The notes under the pieces: generated by a model | What the model saw: the letters and a program-made list of their open reading frames with translations, nothing else | Told to the model about the DNA's origin: nothing | Database searches by the model: none | Part shown: positions 46,308 through 56,565 of the stretch, one piece after another | How positions within the stretch are numbered: position 1 is the stretch's first letter | Layout of the letters: every line of letters begins with the position of its first letter | Position numbers and translations under genes: made by a program | NCBI RefSeq assembly: GCF_016195855.1 | Contig: NZ_JACPYU010000009.1 | Location: forward strand, 17,119 to 81,118 | Origin: Aquabacterium sp. | GTDB lineage: Bacteria > Pseudomonadota > Gammaproteobacteria > Burkholderiales > Burkholderiaceae_C | DNA length: 64,000 nucleotides | Direction: 5' to 3'

Positions 46308-47447
46308 ATGACCAACATGCAGCGATCACTGGCCAATGTTTTCAACTTGGGCGTCAAGGAACTGCGCAGCCTGTGGCGCGACCGCCTGCTGCTGCTCTTC
46401 GTGATCTGGGCCTTCTCGGGCGCGCTCTACACCGCCGCTAAAGGCGCACCAGACCGCCTGCACCGTGCGCCCATGGCCGTGGTCGACGAGGACCAGTCCA
46501 CCCTGTCGCAGCGCATCGTCAATGCCTTTTACCCGCCCACCTTCATGAAGCCCAGCGCGATCGGCCTGCCTGACATGGACCCGGGCATGGACGCCGGCCG
46601 CTACACCTTCGTGATGGACATCCCGCCCGACTTCCAGCGCGACGTGCTGGCCGGCAAATCGCCTGCCATCCAGCTCAATGTGGACGCCACCCAGATGAGC
46701 CAGGCCTTTCTGGGCTCAGGCTACATCCAGAGCATTGCGCTGGGCGAGATCGCCGAGTTCGTGCAACGCGAGCGCACGGTCAGCACACCTCTTGTAGACC
46801 TGGCCATGCGCATGCGCTTCAACCCCGCGCTGGACAACACCTGGTTCATGGGCGTGATGGAGCTCATCAACAACGTGACCATGCTGTCCATCATCCTGAC
46901 CGGCGCTGCCTTGATCCGCGAGCGTGAACACGGCACCATCGAGCACCTGCTGGTGCTGCCACTCAAGCCTGTCGAGATCATGCTGGCCAAGGTCTGGGCC
47001 ATGGGGGCGGTGGTGCTGCTGGCCACGGGCCTGGCCGTGCACTTCGTGCTGCGCGGTGCGCTGGAGATGCCCGTGACCGGCTCGGTCGGGCTGTTCATGG
47101 CAGGCTGCACCCTGCACCTGTTTGCCACCACCTCCATGGGCATCTACCTGGGCACGGTGGCGCGCTCCATGCCGCAACTGGGCCTGTTGATGATCCTGGT
47201 GCTGCTGCCGCTGGAAATGCTCTCGGGCGGCATGACCCCCAGCGAGAGCATGCCCGAGGTGGTGCGCTTCATCATGCTGGGCGCGCCGACCACGCACTTC
47301 GTGAGCTTCGCGCAGGCTATCCTTTACCGTGGCGCGGATCTGAGCATCGTGTGGCCGCAGTTTGCCGCCATTGCACTCATCGGCACCGTGTTCTTCACCG
47401 GCTCGCTGCGGCGGTTCCGCTCGGCCGTCAGCCGCATGCAAAGCTAA
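46308..47447 (+). CDS. yhhJ: ABC-2 type permease, YhhJ-like
   Basis: A 379-residue membrane protein with TM1 (about 25-43), a large extracytoplasmic loop and five further helices at 195-370, the topology of ABC-2 permeases such as YhhJ and YbhR. IREREHGTIEHLLVLPLKPVEIMLAK is the conserved cytoplasmic loop of the family. With the permease half of RbbA it probably forms the membrane pore. It starts 8 bp after rbbA. Confidence 0.9.
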   Translation: MTNMQRSLANVFNLGVKELRSLWRDRLLLLFVIWAFSGALYTAAKGAPDRLHRAPMAVVDEDQSTLSQRIVNAFYPPTFMKPSAIGLPDMDPGMDAGRYTFVMDIPPDFQRDVLAGKSPAIQLNVDATQMSQAFLGSGYIQSIALGEIAEFVQRERTVSTPLVDLAMRMRFNPALDNTWFMGVMELINNVTMLSIILTGAALIREREHGTIEHLLVLPLKPVEIMLAKVWAMGAVVLLATGLAVHFVLRGALEMPVTGSVGLFMAGCTLHLFATTSMGIYLGTVARSMPQLGLLMILVLLPLEMLSGGMTPSESMPEVVRFIMLGAPTTHFVSFAQAILYRGADLSIVWPQFAAIALIGTVFFTGSLRRFRSAVSRMQS

Positions 47448-47459
47448 AGGCGTCGCACC

Positions 47460-49334
47460 GTGTTCACTCCGCCCTCCACACCCAACCAAGGTCACAACGG
47501 CAACAACAAGCCCTGGCCCCTCAGCCCCTGGGGGCTGGCCCTGATCCTGTTGACCGTGCTGTGGGTGCGCGACCTGTGGGTCAACAACGCCCAGGTGCAG
47601 CCCATGCCGTACAGCGAGTTCGTGCAGCACCTGCAAAGCGGCGACGTGGCCTCCATCCGCATCGGCAGCAACATCATCGAAGGTGAGCTCAAGAAGCCGC
47701 TGCCCGATGGCCGCCAGCGCTTCGTCACCACCCGCGTGGCGCCCGAGCTGGCCAAGGACCTGGCCGCCCACAATGTGCGCTTTGAGGGCGTGGTCGAGAA
47801 CACCATCGTGCACGACCTGCTCTCCTGGGTGCTGCCGGTGTTGCTGATGTTCGGCCTGTGGAACCTGTTGGCCCGCAAGATGATGAAGGACGGCGGCCTC
47901 GGTGGGCTGGGCGGCATGATGAGCGTGGGCAAGAGCCGTGCGCGGGTCTATGCCGAAACCGATGTCAGCGTGCACTTTGAAGACGTGGCTGGCGTGGACG
48001 AAGCCAAGGACGAGCTGCGCGAATCCGTGGACTTCCTGAAGAACCCCAAGTCCTATGGGCGGCTGGGTGCGCGCATGCCCAAGGGCATCTTGCTGGTGGG
48101 CCCACCCGGTACAGGCAAGACCATGCTGGCGCGCGCCATGGCCGGCGAAGCAGGCGTGCCCTTCTTCTCGATCAGCGGCTCGGAGTTCGTCGAGATGTTC
48201 GTGGGCGTGGGGGCCGCGCGCGTGCGCGACCTGTTCGAGCAGGCCCGCGAGGCGGCACCCGCCATCATCTTCATCGACGAGCTGGACGCACTGGGCCGCG
48301 CGCGTGGTGCCGGGCCCTTGAGCGGCGGCCACGACGAGAAAGAGCAAACCCTGGACCAGTTGCTGTCAGAGATGGATGGCTTTGACGCCAGCGTCGGCGT
48401 GGTCATCCTGGCTGCCACCAACCGCCCTGAAGTGCTGGACCCTGCCCTGCTGCGCGCTGGCCGCTTCGATCGCCAGGTGCTGGTTGACCGCCCCGACCGC
48501 AAAGGCCGCATCGACATCCTGCGCGTGCACCTCAAAAAGATCACCATGGCTGCGGATGTGAACCCCGATGCCATCGCCGCGCTCACGCCCGGCTTTGCAG
48601 GCGCCGACCTGGCCAACCTCGTCAACGAAGCGGCGCTGCTGGCCACACGCCGGCGCGCCGATGCCGTCGAGGCACGCGACTTCAACGAAGCGGTCGAGCG
48701 CATCGTGGCCGGCATCGAAAAGCGCAACCGCGTGCTCAGCGCGCGCGAGCGTGAAACCGTGGCGTATCACGAGATGGGCCACGCCTTGCTGGCTATGGCC
48801 CTGCCCGGGGCTGACCCGGTGCACAAGATCTCCATCATCCCGCGCGGCATTGGCGCCCTGGGCTACACCATCCAGCGCCCCACGGAAGACCGCTTCCTGA
48901 GCACGCGCACCGAGCTGGAAAACCGCATGACCGTGCTGCTGGGTGGGCGCGCCGCCGAGCAGCTCATGCTGGGCGAGGTCTCCAGCGGCGCGGCCGACGA
49001 CCTGGCCAAAGCCACCGACATCGCGCTGGACATGGTCACCCGCCTGGGCATGTCGGGCGAGCTGGGCCAAGTGGCGTACGAACGCCAACGCACGCCCTTC
49101 CTGGCTCAGTTGCCGCAGTTCGGCTCCGAGCGCAATTACAGCGAAGACACCGCCCGCCACATCGATGAAGCCGTGCGGCAGTTGATCGACGGTGCGTTTG
49201 CACGCGCCACCCAAGGCCTGCAGGCGCGGCGAGCCTTGCTGGAACAAGGTGCACGGCTGCTGCTGGAGCGCGAAACGCTCACGGAGGCGGAACTGGCCCC
49301 TCTGGCGGCTTCTGCTCGCGCGCTTCCCGCCTGA
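47460..49334 (+). CDS. ftsH: FtsH-type AAA+ zinc metalloprotease (accessory paralogue)
   Basis: A 624-residue membrane-anchored protease. It has two N-terminal membrane helices flanking a small periplasmic domain (about 45-110), an AAA+ module with GPPGTGKT near residue 213 and [11 protein letters not shown], and an M41 peptidase domain with HEMGH at 437-441. Start is GTG at 47460, 12 bp after yhhJ, with AAAGG upstream, so it looks like the fourth gene of the exporter operon. Housekeeping FtsH usually lies with rrmJ and folP, which are absent here, so this is probably a second copy. Its last 56 nt overlap the convergent gene downstream. Confidence 0.9.
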   Translation: MFTPPSTPNQGHNGNNKPWPLSPWGLALILLTVLWVRDLWVNNAQVQPMPYSEFVQHLQSGDVASIRIGSNIIEGELKKPLPDGRQRFVTTRVAPELAKDLAAHNVRFEGVVENTIVHDLLSWVLPVLLMFGLWNLLARKMMKDGGLGGLGGMMSVGKSRARVYAETDVSVHFEDVAGVDEAKDELRESVDFLKNPKSYGRLGARMPKGILLVGPPGTGKTMLARAMAGEAGVPFFSISGSEFVEMFVGVGAARVRDLFEQAREAAPAIIFIDELDALGRARGAGPLSGGHDEKEQTLDQLLSEMDGFDASVGVVILAATNRPEVLDPALLRAGRFDRQVLVDRPDRKGRIDILRVHLKKITMAADVNPDAIAALTPGFAGADLANLVNEAALLATRRRADAVEARDFNEAVERIVAGIEKRNRVLSARERETVAYHEMGHALLAMALPGADPVHKISIIPRGIGALGYTIQRPTEDRFLSTRTELENRMTVLLGGRAAEQLMLGEVSSGAADDLAKATDIALDMVTRLGMSGELGQVAYERQRTPFLAQLPQFGSERNYSEDTARHIDEAVRQLIDGAFARATQGLQARRALLEQGARLLLERETLTEAELAPLAASARALPA

Positions 49335-49905
49335 AATCCTTGCGCAAGGCCTTGAGTTCGGCCTGGTAGTACTCTGCGTCGCCATAGTCCATGAAACGGC
49401 GATAGCGCTCGTGCGTGCCCAACACCTTGCGGGCATGCTTGATCGGACACCAGTACTGCTCCGTGCGCGCGGTGATCTCGGTCACATAGGCCAACAGGCC
49501 GTTGCCGTAGGCGCAATATTCGCAGTTGAGCTTTTCCAGGCTGTTGAGGTAGCCCAGCTTGTGTCGATCAAACGCAAAGTAGTCCGAGCGTTTGACCTTG
49601 GGGATGCCATACAGCGGAAAGCACACCGCCTGGTAGAGCGACACGAACAAGTCCAGCAACACAAACGGGACGAAGACCGAATAGATGAAAGGCGCAGACA
49701 ACCAGTTCTGCGGCCGGCTGCTGACCACCCAGCGCAGCAAGCCCATGCGCAATTGCCGATGGCGTGCCCGCACGGCACTTTCGAACTCGATGCGCTTGCC
49801 TTTGATCTGGAAAAACACCTTGTGCTCGCGCTCATTGAGCACATCGCGCAACTCGTCTTCCAGCTTGGTGATCTGACTGAGCAACTGGCGGATTCGATCG
49901 TCCAT
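49279..49905 (-). CDS. Conserved membrane protein with Cys cluster, function unknown
   Basis: A 208-residue protein. Residues 1-25 look coiled-coil (RIRQLLSQITKLEDELRD), then a basic segment, two closely spaced membrane segments (about 75-110, PFIYSVFVPFVLLDLFVSLY), and a cytoplasmic part with LEKLNCEYCAYGNGLLAYV and YWCPIKHARK, three Cys and one His that could bind metal. I recognise the sequence type as conserved in proteobacteria but know no function. ATG at 49905; an in-frame extension to 50034 is rejected for lack of conserved-looking residues. The 3' end overlaps the ftsH 3' end on the opposite strand. Confidence 0.8.
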   Translation of the reverse strand: MDDRIRQLLSQITKLEDELRDVLNEREHKVFFQIKGKRIEFESAVRARHRQLRMGLLRWVVSSRPQNWLSAPFIYSVFVPFVLLDLFVSLYQAVCFPLYGIPKVKRSDYFAFDRHKLGYLNSLEKLNCEYCAYGNGLLAYVTEITARTEQYWCPIKHARKVLGTHERYRRFMDYGDAEYYQAELKALRKDFRREAREQKPPEGPVPPP

Positions 49906-50081
49906 CAAGGGTGGCCCGGGGGTGACAACAGCCTTCAGCATACGGCCCCGCCAGCACCTTGGGGGCAACAGACCACAAACCCCGTGCACATCAAGCCTGC
50001 CACGGCGATCCGCATGTATAACGTATGCAGTCAATTTGCACCCGGTCTCGTATCGAAGACCACCGGGTCACGGAGCCCTCC

Positions 50082-51044
50082 ATGAACATCGCCAAGCGCA
50101 TCCAGGCAGGGACTGGTTTGCTCATGCTCAGCCTGCTCGCGGCCTGCAAGCCCGATGTACCCGCCTCGTTTTCGGGTTACGCCGAGGCCGACCTGATCTA
50201 CATTGCCCCATCCGGCGGTGGTGTCCTGCAGGACCTGCGTGTGCAGCGTGGCGACCACGTCACCCAGGGCGCCCCGCTGTTCCAGGTGGATGCCAGCGCC
50301 GAGACCTACAACCGGCAGGCTGCCCTCGCCCAGCAAAACCGGGCCAACGCCCAACTGGCCGACCTCAGCAAGGGCCGGCGCCACGAGGAAATCGCGGCCA
50401 TCCAGGCTCAGCTGGTGCAAGCCAAGGCCGCGCGAGACATGTCCACGGCGCAACTCAAACGTCAGCGTGAACTGATCCGCCAAGGCTTCGTGTCGGCCTC
50501 TCAGATGGAAGTGCTGGAGGCCACGCAGACCCGTGATGCCGCGCACGTGAAAGAGCTGGAAGCCCAACTCGCGCTGGCACGCGATGCCGCCCGCCCCGAC
50601 GCCATCCAGGCGGCCAAGGCCGAGTTGCAGGCCGCGCGCGCCCAGGTCTCGCAGTCCACCTGGGCCGAGACGCAAAAAGCGCGCAGCGCCCCCGTCAATG
50701 CCACCGTGTTTGACGTGCTCTTCCGCCAGGGCGAATGGGTGGCCCCCGGTGCGCCCGTCCTTGCGCTATTGCCTGACCACGGCGTCAAGGTCCGCTTCTT
50801 TGTGCCCCAGGCCGATCTGGCCAGGGCGAGCATCGGCAAAACGGTCCAGTACCAATGTGATGGCTGCGCCCCGGGGCAGGCCCGCATCAGCTATATCTCG
50901 CCGCAAGCCGAGTTCACCCCGCCGGTGATCTACAGCAACGAGAGCAAGGGCAAGCTGGTCTTCATGATCGAGGCCACGCCGCAAGGCGATCACGCCACGC
51001 AACTCAAGCCAGGCCAACCTTTGTCGGTGAGCTTCGCCTCATGA
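50082..51044 (+). CDS. HlyD/EmrA-like adaptor lipoprotein
   Basis: A 320-residue membrane-fusion protein with a lipoprotein signal (LLMLSLLAAC), lipoyl halves around YIAPSGGGVLQDLRVQRGDHV and a coiled-coil hairpin (about 80-185). YbhG-like. RBS GGAG precedes ATG 50082. It begins a three-gene exporter with an ABC ATPase and an ABC-2 permease, all overlapping; its TGA overlaps the ATPase ATG. No outer-membrane channel gene is nearby. Confidence 0.88.
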   Translation: MNIAKRIQAGTGLLMLSLLAACKPDVPASFSGYAEADLIYIAPSGGGVLQDLRVQRGDHVTQGAPLFQVDASAETYNRQAALAQQNRANAQLADLSKGRRHEEIAAIQAQLVQAKAARDMSTAQLKRQRELIRQGFVSASQMEVLEATQTRDAAHVKELEAQLALARDAARPDAIQAAKAELQAARAQVSQSTWAETQKARSAPVNATVFDVLFRQGEWVAPGAPVLALLPDHGVKVRFFVPQADLARASIGKTVQYQCDGCAPGQARISYISPQAEFTPPVIYSNESKGKLVFMIEATPQGDHATQLKPGQPLSVSFAS

Positions 51045-51967
51045 ATGGCGCAGCCGACCTGGCCATCGATGTGCGTGGCCTGAGCAAGCAATTTGACGGC
51101 CGCACCGTGGTCGATGGCATCGACATCCAGGTGCGCCGCGGCGAGATATGCGGCTTTCTGGGCCCCAACGGCAGCGGCAAGACCACCACCATCCGCATGC
51201 TGTGCGGCCTGCTGCAGCCCAGTGCCGGCCAGGGCCATTGCCTGGGCTTCGATCTGCTCACGCAGTCGCGCCAGATCAAGCTGCGCACGGGCTACATGAC
51301 GCAGAAGTTCGGCCTGTACGAAGACCTGTCCATCGAGGAGAACCTGCGCTTCATCGCTGAGGTCTACGACATGCCCAATGAGCGCGAGCTGGTCCGCCAG
51401 ACGCTGGAGCGCCTGGGCCTGCACGAGCGCCGCCAGCAGCTGGCCGGCTCCTTGTCCGGCGGCTGGAAGCAGCGCCTGGCCCTGGCCGCCTGCCTGCTGC
51501 ACGACCCTGAGTTGCTGCTGCTCGACGAACCCACCGCCGGCGTGGACCCCAAAGCCCGCCGCGACTTCTGGCACCAGATCCACCTGCTGGCCGCCGAGGG
51601 GCTGACCGTGCTGGTCAGCACCCACTACATGGACGAGGCCGAGCGTTGCCACCGCCTGGCCTACATCTCCTACGGCAAGCTGCTGACGGCCGGTACCACG
51701 CAGGAAGTGATCGCCGACTCGAAGCTTCAGACCTGGGAAGTCACCGGCCCTCAACTGGACCGCGTCATCGCCCTGACCGCCCAGAGCGATGACTGGATGG
51801 CCGTGCCCTTTGGCACCGAGATCCACGTCAGCAGCGTCAGCGCGCAGGACTTTGGCGCCTGGCTGGCCAGTATCGAGCCCCATCACCCCTGGCAGGTCCG
51901 CCCGATCCCCACGGGCCTGGAAGACGTCTTCATCCACCTCAGCCGCCATGCGCAAGATAATTTCTGA
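51041..51967 (+). CDS. ABC exporter ATP-binding protein (ABC-2 type)
   Basis: A 308-residue ATPase with Walker A GPNGSGKTTT near residue 45, signature LSGGWKQRLALA, Walker B LLLLDEPTAGVDP and the H-loop STHYMDEAERC, followed by the C-terminal extension common to drug- and polysaccharide-export ATPases. Closest in type to YbhF/DrrA. ATG 51041 overlaps the adaptor stop, and its own 3' end overlaps the permease gene by 20 bp. Confidence 0.92.
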   Translation: MNGAADLAIDVRGLSKQFDGRTVVDGIDIQVRRGEICGFLGPNGSGKTTTIRMLCGLLQPSAGQGHCLGFDLLTQSRQIKLRTGYMTQKFGLYEDLSIEENLRFIAEVYDMPNERELVRQTLERLGLHERRQQLAGSLSGGWKQRLALAACLLHDPELLLLDEPTAGVDPKARRDFWHQIHLLAAEGLTVLVSTHYMDEAERCHRLAYISYGKLLTAGTTQEVIADSKLQTWEVTGPQLDRVIALTAQSDDWMAVPFGTEIHVSSVSAQDFGAWLASIEPHHPWQVRPIPTGLEDVFIHLSRHAQDNF

Positions 51968-53096
51968 CAAGGCCCTGTCGTGGCGGCGCATCGGGTCGGT
52001 GCTGCGCAAGGAGTTCGTGCAACTCAAGCGCGATCGCCTCACGCTGGCCATGCTGATCGGCATCCCGCTGATCCAGCTGATCCTGTTTGGTTACGCCATC
52101 AACGGCGACCCCAAGCACCTGCCCAGCGTCATTGCCACCACCGACAACGGCCCCTTGAGCCGCAGCGTGATCCGTGCGATCGAGAACACCGGCTACTTCG
52201 ACATCCAGGCCGTGGTCAGCGAAGCCGAGGCCGAACGCCAGATCAGTGAAGGCCTGGTGCAGTTCGCCATCGTGCTGCCTTCGGACTTCAGCCGCAAGCT
52301 GCTGCGTGGCGAGCGCCCCGTCATCGCGGTCTATGGCGACGCCAGCGACCCATCCACATCGGGTGGCGCCATCTCTGCGCTCAACCAGTTGCCCGCCCAG
52401 GCATTGCAGACCGAACTGCGTGGCCCCCTGGCCCATTTGCGCAGCACACAGCCCCCTTTCGAGCTGCGTGTGCACCGCCGCTACAACCCCGAAGGCATCA
52501 CGGCCTACAACGTGGTGCCGGGCCTGATGGGCATCATCCTGGTCATGACCCTGGTGATGATGACCGCCATGGCCATGACACGCGAGCGCGAACGCGGCAC
52601 CCTGGAAAACCTGCTGGCCACGCCCGTCAAACCCGTGGAGGTGATGATGGGCAAGATCCTGCCCTACGTGGTGATCGGCTATGTGCAGGTCTCGATGATC
52701 TACATCGCCTCACGCCTGCTGTTTGACGTGCCCATGTTCGGCAGCTACCTGCTGCTCACGGCCGCCGTGCTGATCTTCATCATTGCCACGCTGGGCGTGG
52801 GCTTCCTGTTTTCGACCATCGCGCGCACGCAGCTGCAGGCCATGCAGATGGCGATCTTCTTCTTTCTGCCCAACATCATGCTCTCGGGCTTCATGTTCCC
52901 CTTCCGGGGCATGCCGACCTGGGCGCAGTGGATAGGCGAGGCCCTGCCCGTTACGCACTTCCTGCGCGTGGTCCGGGGCGTGATGCTCAAGGGCTCGACC
53001 CTGGCCGATGTGGGCCACGAAATGTGGCCCATGGCCCTGTTCATTGTCCTGGTGGGTGGCCTGGCCATGTGGCGTTACCGCCAGACGCTGGACTGA
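51948..53096 (+). CDS. ABC-2 type permease (YbhS/YbhR-like)
   Basis: A 382-residue permease with a first helix at about 35-55 (LTLAMLIGIPLIQLILFGYA), an extracytoplasmic loop and five more helices from about 180. RERERGTLENLLATPVKPVEVMMGK is the diagnostic cytoplasmic loop. Only one permease gene is present, so a homodimer is likely. The start at 51948 lies inside the ATPase 3' end. Substrate unknown. Confidence 0.9.
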   Translation: MRKIISDKALSWRRIGSVLRKEFVQLKRDRLTLAMLIGIPLIQLILFGYAINGDPKHLPSVIATTDNGPLSRSVIRAIENTGYFDIQAVVSEAEAERQISEGLVQFAIVLPSDFSRKLLRGERPVIAVYGDASDPSTSGGAISALNQLPAQALQTELRGPLAHLRSTQPPFELRVHRRYNPEGITAYNVVPGLMGIILVMTLVMMTAMAMTRERERGTLENLLATPVKPVEVMMGKILPYVVIGYVQVSMIYIASRLLFDVPMFGSYLLLTAAVLIFIIATLGVGFLFSTIARTQLQAMQMAIFFFLPNIMLSGFMFPFRGMPTWAQWIGEALPVTHFLRVVRGVMLKGSTLADVGHEMWPMALFIVLVGGLAMWRYRQTLD

Positions 53097-53132
53097 ACGC
53101 TGGGCTGATCACCCCCAGGACGGATCGGCTGT

Positions 53133-53642
53133 TTACCGGGGAGCCGATGCGGCAGAAGGCGCGGCCACCTTGGGCGCCAGCATCACGCGGGTCTTGCCAC
53201 CCGTGGTCACCAGGATGACGGCGTCACCCGGGTTGAAGGTTTCGTTGCCCTTGGCCTGCACGATCGAGCGGCGCTGGCCGTTGGCCGTTTGCAGCAGGAT
53301 TTCAATGGCGTCTTCACGCGTACCGAAACGCTCCACGGCATTGCCCACGACAGCCCCTACCACGGCACCGGCCACGCCAATCATGGCCGAGCTGCGGTTG
53401 TTGCTGGAGGCACCCATGCCTGCCGCACCGCCCAGCACCCCGCCCGTTACGGCACCGCCGCCACTCTGGCTACCCTCGATCACGACGGGCCGCACATTGA
53501 GCACCACGGCGTCTTCCACCTGAGACATGCGCTGGGCATTCTCAGGCTTGATCACGTCAGGGCTGGTGGTTGAACAGGCTGCCAGCACGCACAGGGACAC
53601 GGCGGCAACCGACTTCAGGGTTACCTGCATAACTTGCTTCAT
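53133..53642 (-). CDS. Glycine-zipper lipoprotein (SlyB/Pcp-like)
   Basis: A 169-residue outer-membrane lipoprotein with lipobox LAACS at residues 20-24. A Gly-rich zipper segment (about 58-105, GGGAVTGGVLGGAAGMGASS and MIGVAGAVVGAVVGNAVE) is followed by a small beta domain (ILLQTANGQRRSIVQAKG). SlyB-like proteins stabilise the outer membrane. The gene is convergent with the ABC-2 exporter and lies downstream of ntrC without evident coupling. Confidence 0.87.
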   Translation of the reverse strand: MKQVMQVTLKSVAAVSLCVLAACSTTSPDVIKPENAQRMSQVEDAVVLNVRPVVIEGSQSGGGAVTGGVLGGAAGMGASSNNRSSAMIGVAGAVVGAVVGNAVERFGTREDAIEILLQTANGQRRSIVQAKGNETFNPGDAVILVTTGGKTRVMLAPKVAAPSAASAPR

Positions 53643-53739
53643 AAAAGCCTCGCTTCAGTACACGAACCGGGCGTCGCGATGACACCCTATTTCGGCACTG
53701 TAGCGCAGTCGTGTGAGGCTTGTGTAAAGCGAAGCGGCA

Positions 53740-55353
53740 TCAATCGTCGATGCCCAGCTCCTGGATCTTGCGGGTGATGGTGTTGCGCCCGATACCCAGC
53801 TTTTGTGCCGCTTCAATGCGACGACCACGGGTCAGGTCCAGCGCGGTGTGGATCAGGCTGGCCTCGAACTGGCGGGTCAGCACATCCCACACATCGGGCT
53901 GGCCGGACTCCAGGCGCGCGCGGGCATCCCGTTCCAGATCCTTGAGCCAGGTTGGCGCGCTCACCGCCCCCCCCACCGCCGGTGCGCCCAGGTCCACCGG
54001 CGCCGTTGTGCCGTTTGGCGAGCCGTATGCAAGCACCACCGGGCTGCCCGCCACGCTGGGCGCCGAATAAGCCAGAGGCTCACCCGCCGGTGCCGTCCAG
54101 GGGTCAATGGCCACACGCGGCGGCTCCATCTGCGCCGCATGCACAGCGGCCTCAGGCATCGGTGAGTCAGCCGGCACCGCCAATGGTGCGACGTAGGCCT
54201 TCTCGTCCAGCAACTCAGGCGGCAGGTCCTTGGTCTCGATTACCTGAGCCGGTGCCATGACAGTCAGCCAATGGCAGATGTTTTCGAGCTGACGGACGTT
54301 ACCGGGGAAATCAAAACCAGACAGACGGGCCAGGGCCAGCTCGGAAATCCGCTTGGCTTCCACACCCAGGTCCTTGGCGCTCTTTTGCAGGAAAAAGCGC
54401 GCCAGCGTGGGGATGTCTTCGCGGCGCTCGCGCAAGGCGGGCAGACGCAGCCGGATCACGTTCAGGCGGTGGAACAAGTCTTCGCGGAACACCCCCTGGC
54501 GGACGCGGTCTTCCAGGTTCTGGTGGGTGGCCGCGATCACGCGCACATTGCTCTTGAGCGGGTGGTGGCCACCCACGCGGTAGAACTGGCCGTCGCTGAG
54601 CACGCGCAGCAAACGGGTCTGCAGGTCAAAAGGCATGTCCCCGATTTCGTCGAGGAACAAGGTGCCACCATCGGCCTGCTCGAAGCGCCCCCGGCGCATG
54701 GTCTGCGCACCCGTGAAGGCCCCCCGCTCATGACCGAACAGTTCCGACTCCAGCAAGTCCTTGGGGATCGCGGCCGTGTTGATGGCCACAAAAGGCCCAT
54801 TGCCACGGGGGCTGTGCTTGTGCAGCGCACGCGCCACCAGTTCCTTGCCCGAGCCTGACTCGCCGGTGATCATCACCGTCACATTGCTTTGGCTCAGTCG
54901 GCCGATGGCGCGGAAGACGTCCTGCATGGCCGGCGCTTGGCCCAGCATCTCGGGCATCTGCGTCACGCGCTCGTCGATCACCTCTTCGCGCACGCTCTCA
55001 TCCACCGCACGGCGGATCAGCTCAACGGCCTTGGGCAGGTCGAACGGTTTGGGCAGGTATTCGAAGGCGCCGCCCTGGAAGGCCGACACGGCGCTGTCCA
55101 GATCCGAGTACGCCGTCATGATGATGACGGGCAGCCCTGGCAGACGCGCCTTGACCTTGGACAGCAGGTCGATGCCCGAGCCACCAGGCATGCGGATGTC
55201 GGAGACCAGCACTTGCGGCTCGTCGTCGTCGAGCGCCGCCAGGACATCACGGGGGTTGGTGAACACGCGGACCGGCAGGTTCTCGCGGGTCAGTGCCTTT
55301 TCAAGCACAAAGCGGATGGATTGGTCGTCGTCAACGATCCAGATGGGTTTCAT
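53740..55353 (-). CDS. ntrC: Nitrogen regulation response regulator NtrC
   Basis: Sigma-54 activator of nitrogen-scavenging genes. The 537-residue product has a receiver domain with phosphoacceptor Asp52 (VSDIRMPG), an AAA+ domain with Walker A GESGSGKE and the sigma-54 contact GAFTGA, and a C-terminal Fis-type HTH ([19 protein letters not shown]). A Pro/Ala-rich linker of about 90 residues separates AAA+ from HTH, longer than in enteric NtrC. It follows ntrB by 52 bp. Confidence 0.96.
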   Translation of the reverse strand: MKPIWIVDDDQSIRFVLEKALTRENLPVRVFTNPRDVLAALDDDEPQVLVSDIRMPGGSGIDLLSKVKARLPGLPVIIMTAYSDLDSAVSAFQGGAFEYLPKPFDLPKAVELIRRAVDESVREEVIDERVTQMPEMLGQAPAMQDVFRAIGRLSQSNVTVMITGESGSGKELVARALHKHSPRGNGPFVAINTAAIPKDLLESELFGHERGAFTGAQTMRRGRFEQADGGTLFLDEIGDMPFDLQTRLLRVLSDGQFYRVGGHHPLKSNVRVIAATHQNLEDRVRQGVFREDLFHRLNVIRLRLPALRERREDIPTLARFFLQKSAKDLGVEAKRISELALARLSGFDFPGNVRQLENICHWLTVMAPAQVIETKDLPPELLDEKAYVAPLAVPADSPMPEAAVHAAQMEPPRVAIDPWTAPAGEPLAYSAPSVAGSPVVLAYGSPNGTTAPVDLGAPAVGGAVSAPTWLKDLERDARARLESGQPDVWDVLTRQFEASLIHTALDLTRGRRIEAAQKLGIGRNTITRKIQELGIDD

Positions 55354-55405
55354 GCTGGCCTAGTGTGGATGGCATCCCGAACCGGATACGAAGCGACAAC
55401 CGGCG

Positions 55406-56536
55406 TCACGGCAAAGGTATCAATATTTTGAATACCGTGCGTCCCGGCTCGCTTTCGCATTCGATGGTGCCTTGATGCTGTTGAACGAAGGTTTGCGCCA
55501 AAGTCAGACCCAGGCCGGAACCACCCTCACGCCCCGACACCAGCGGGTAAAAAATGCGATCGCGGATGGCCTCCGGTATGCCCGGGCCGTTGTCCTCAAT
55601 ATGCAAGACCAATGCCAGCCGATGCGAATGGCGGTTGATGGTCACCCGGCGCGCCACGCGGGTGCGCAGGATCAGCAAGGCGTCGCCCGTGGCAATGCGG
55701 TCGGACAAAGCCTGCGCCGCGTTGTGCGCAATGTTCAGCACCGCCTGAATCAACTGCTCGCGGTCACCCCGGAATTCAGGCAAGGAGGTATCGTAGTCCC
55801 GCTGGACCCTGAGCCCCTTGGGGAACTCCGCCAGGATGAGCGAGCGAACCCGCTCGCACACTTCGTGGACATTGACATCACCCACCAGGTGCGGGCGCCG
55901 GTGCGGCGCCAGCAGCCTGTCCACCAGCGCCTGCAGCCGGTCCGCCTCGTGGATGATGACCTGCGTGTACTCGGTCAGCGACTTGGACTCCAGCTCCATC
56001 TGCAGCAACTGCGCCGCGCCGCGGATGCCGCCAAGCGGGTTCTTGATCTCGTGCGCCAGATTGCGGATGAGCTCCTTGTTGGCCTGCGCCTGATCCAGCG
56101 CCCGCTCTTCACGCTCCTGCCGGGTCTGCTGCTCGATCTCGACCAGCTCGATGAGCACATGCGCCGTGTGGTCCATCCGGGTCACGATGACCTGAACCGG
56201 CAGCGGGTCGCCCGCCAGCACATGCTGATGGCGCTTGAGCTCGGCCTGCAGGCGGCTGGTGGCGAACTCGTTGCGCGCCACTGCCGTGACGATGTCGCGC
56301 AGCAGGGTCGGGTCCACGAACCAGTCGAAGATGGACTCGCGCATCACGCTTCGACGCGACAGGCCCAGCACCTCCTCGAAGACGGCGTTGGCAAACAGGC
56401 ATTGCCCACCAGACTCGACCACCGCCACCATGGTGGCAAGGTAATCAAATGCCCCATACGAAGCGGAGGCATCCTGCGCGCCGCTCGACACCCCACGCCT
56501 GACGCCCTTGACTGGCGCCACCGACTTGCTGGCCAT
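55406..56536 (-). CDS. ntrB: Nitrogen regulation sensor histidine kinase NtrB
   Basis: Cytoplasmic kinase/phosphatase that, under PII control, phosphorylates NtrC when nitrogen is limiting. The 376-residue product has an N-terminal PAS domain (about 28-140), the H box NLAHEIKNPLGGIRGAAQLL, N box NIAHNAAQAL, G1 DNGPGIP and G2 GREGGSGLGLTLAQTF. No membrane segment is present. It is transcribed between the DUF4124 gene and ntrC. Confidence 0.96.
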   Translation of the reverse strand: MASKSVAPVKGVRRGVSSGAQDASASYGAFDYLATMVAVVESGGQCLFANAVFEEVLGLSRRSVMRESIFDWFVDPTLLRDIVTAVARNEFATSRLQAELKRHQHVLAGDPLPVQVIVTRMDHTAHVLIELVEIEQQTRQEREERALDQAQANKELIRNLAHEIKNPLGGIRGAAQLLQMELESKSLTEYTQVIIHEADRLQALVDRLLAPHRRPHLVGDVNVHEVCERVRSLILAEFPKGLRVQRDYDTSLPEFRGDREQLIQAVLNIAHNAAQALSDRIATGDALLILRTRVARRVTINRHSHRLALVLHIEDNGPGIPEAIRDRIFYPLVSGREGGSGLGLTLAQTFVQQHQGTIECESEPGRTVFKILIPLP

Positions 56537-56565
56537 GATCCAAAAACCTTATCTGCCGAACCTGT

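Noticed and set aside
51948..51967. Possible frameshift where the ATPase and permease frames overlap
   Set aside because: Both proteins are full length with good start and stop positions; it is a normal 20-bp gene overlap.
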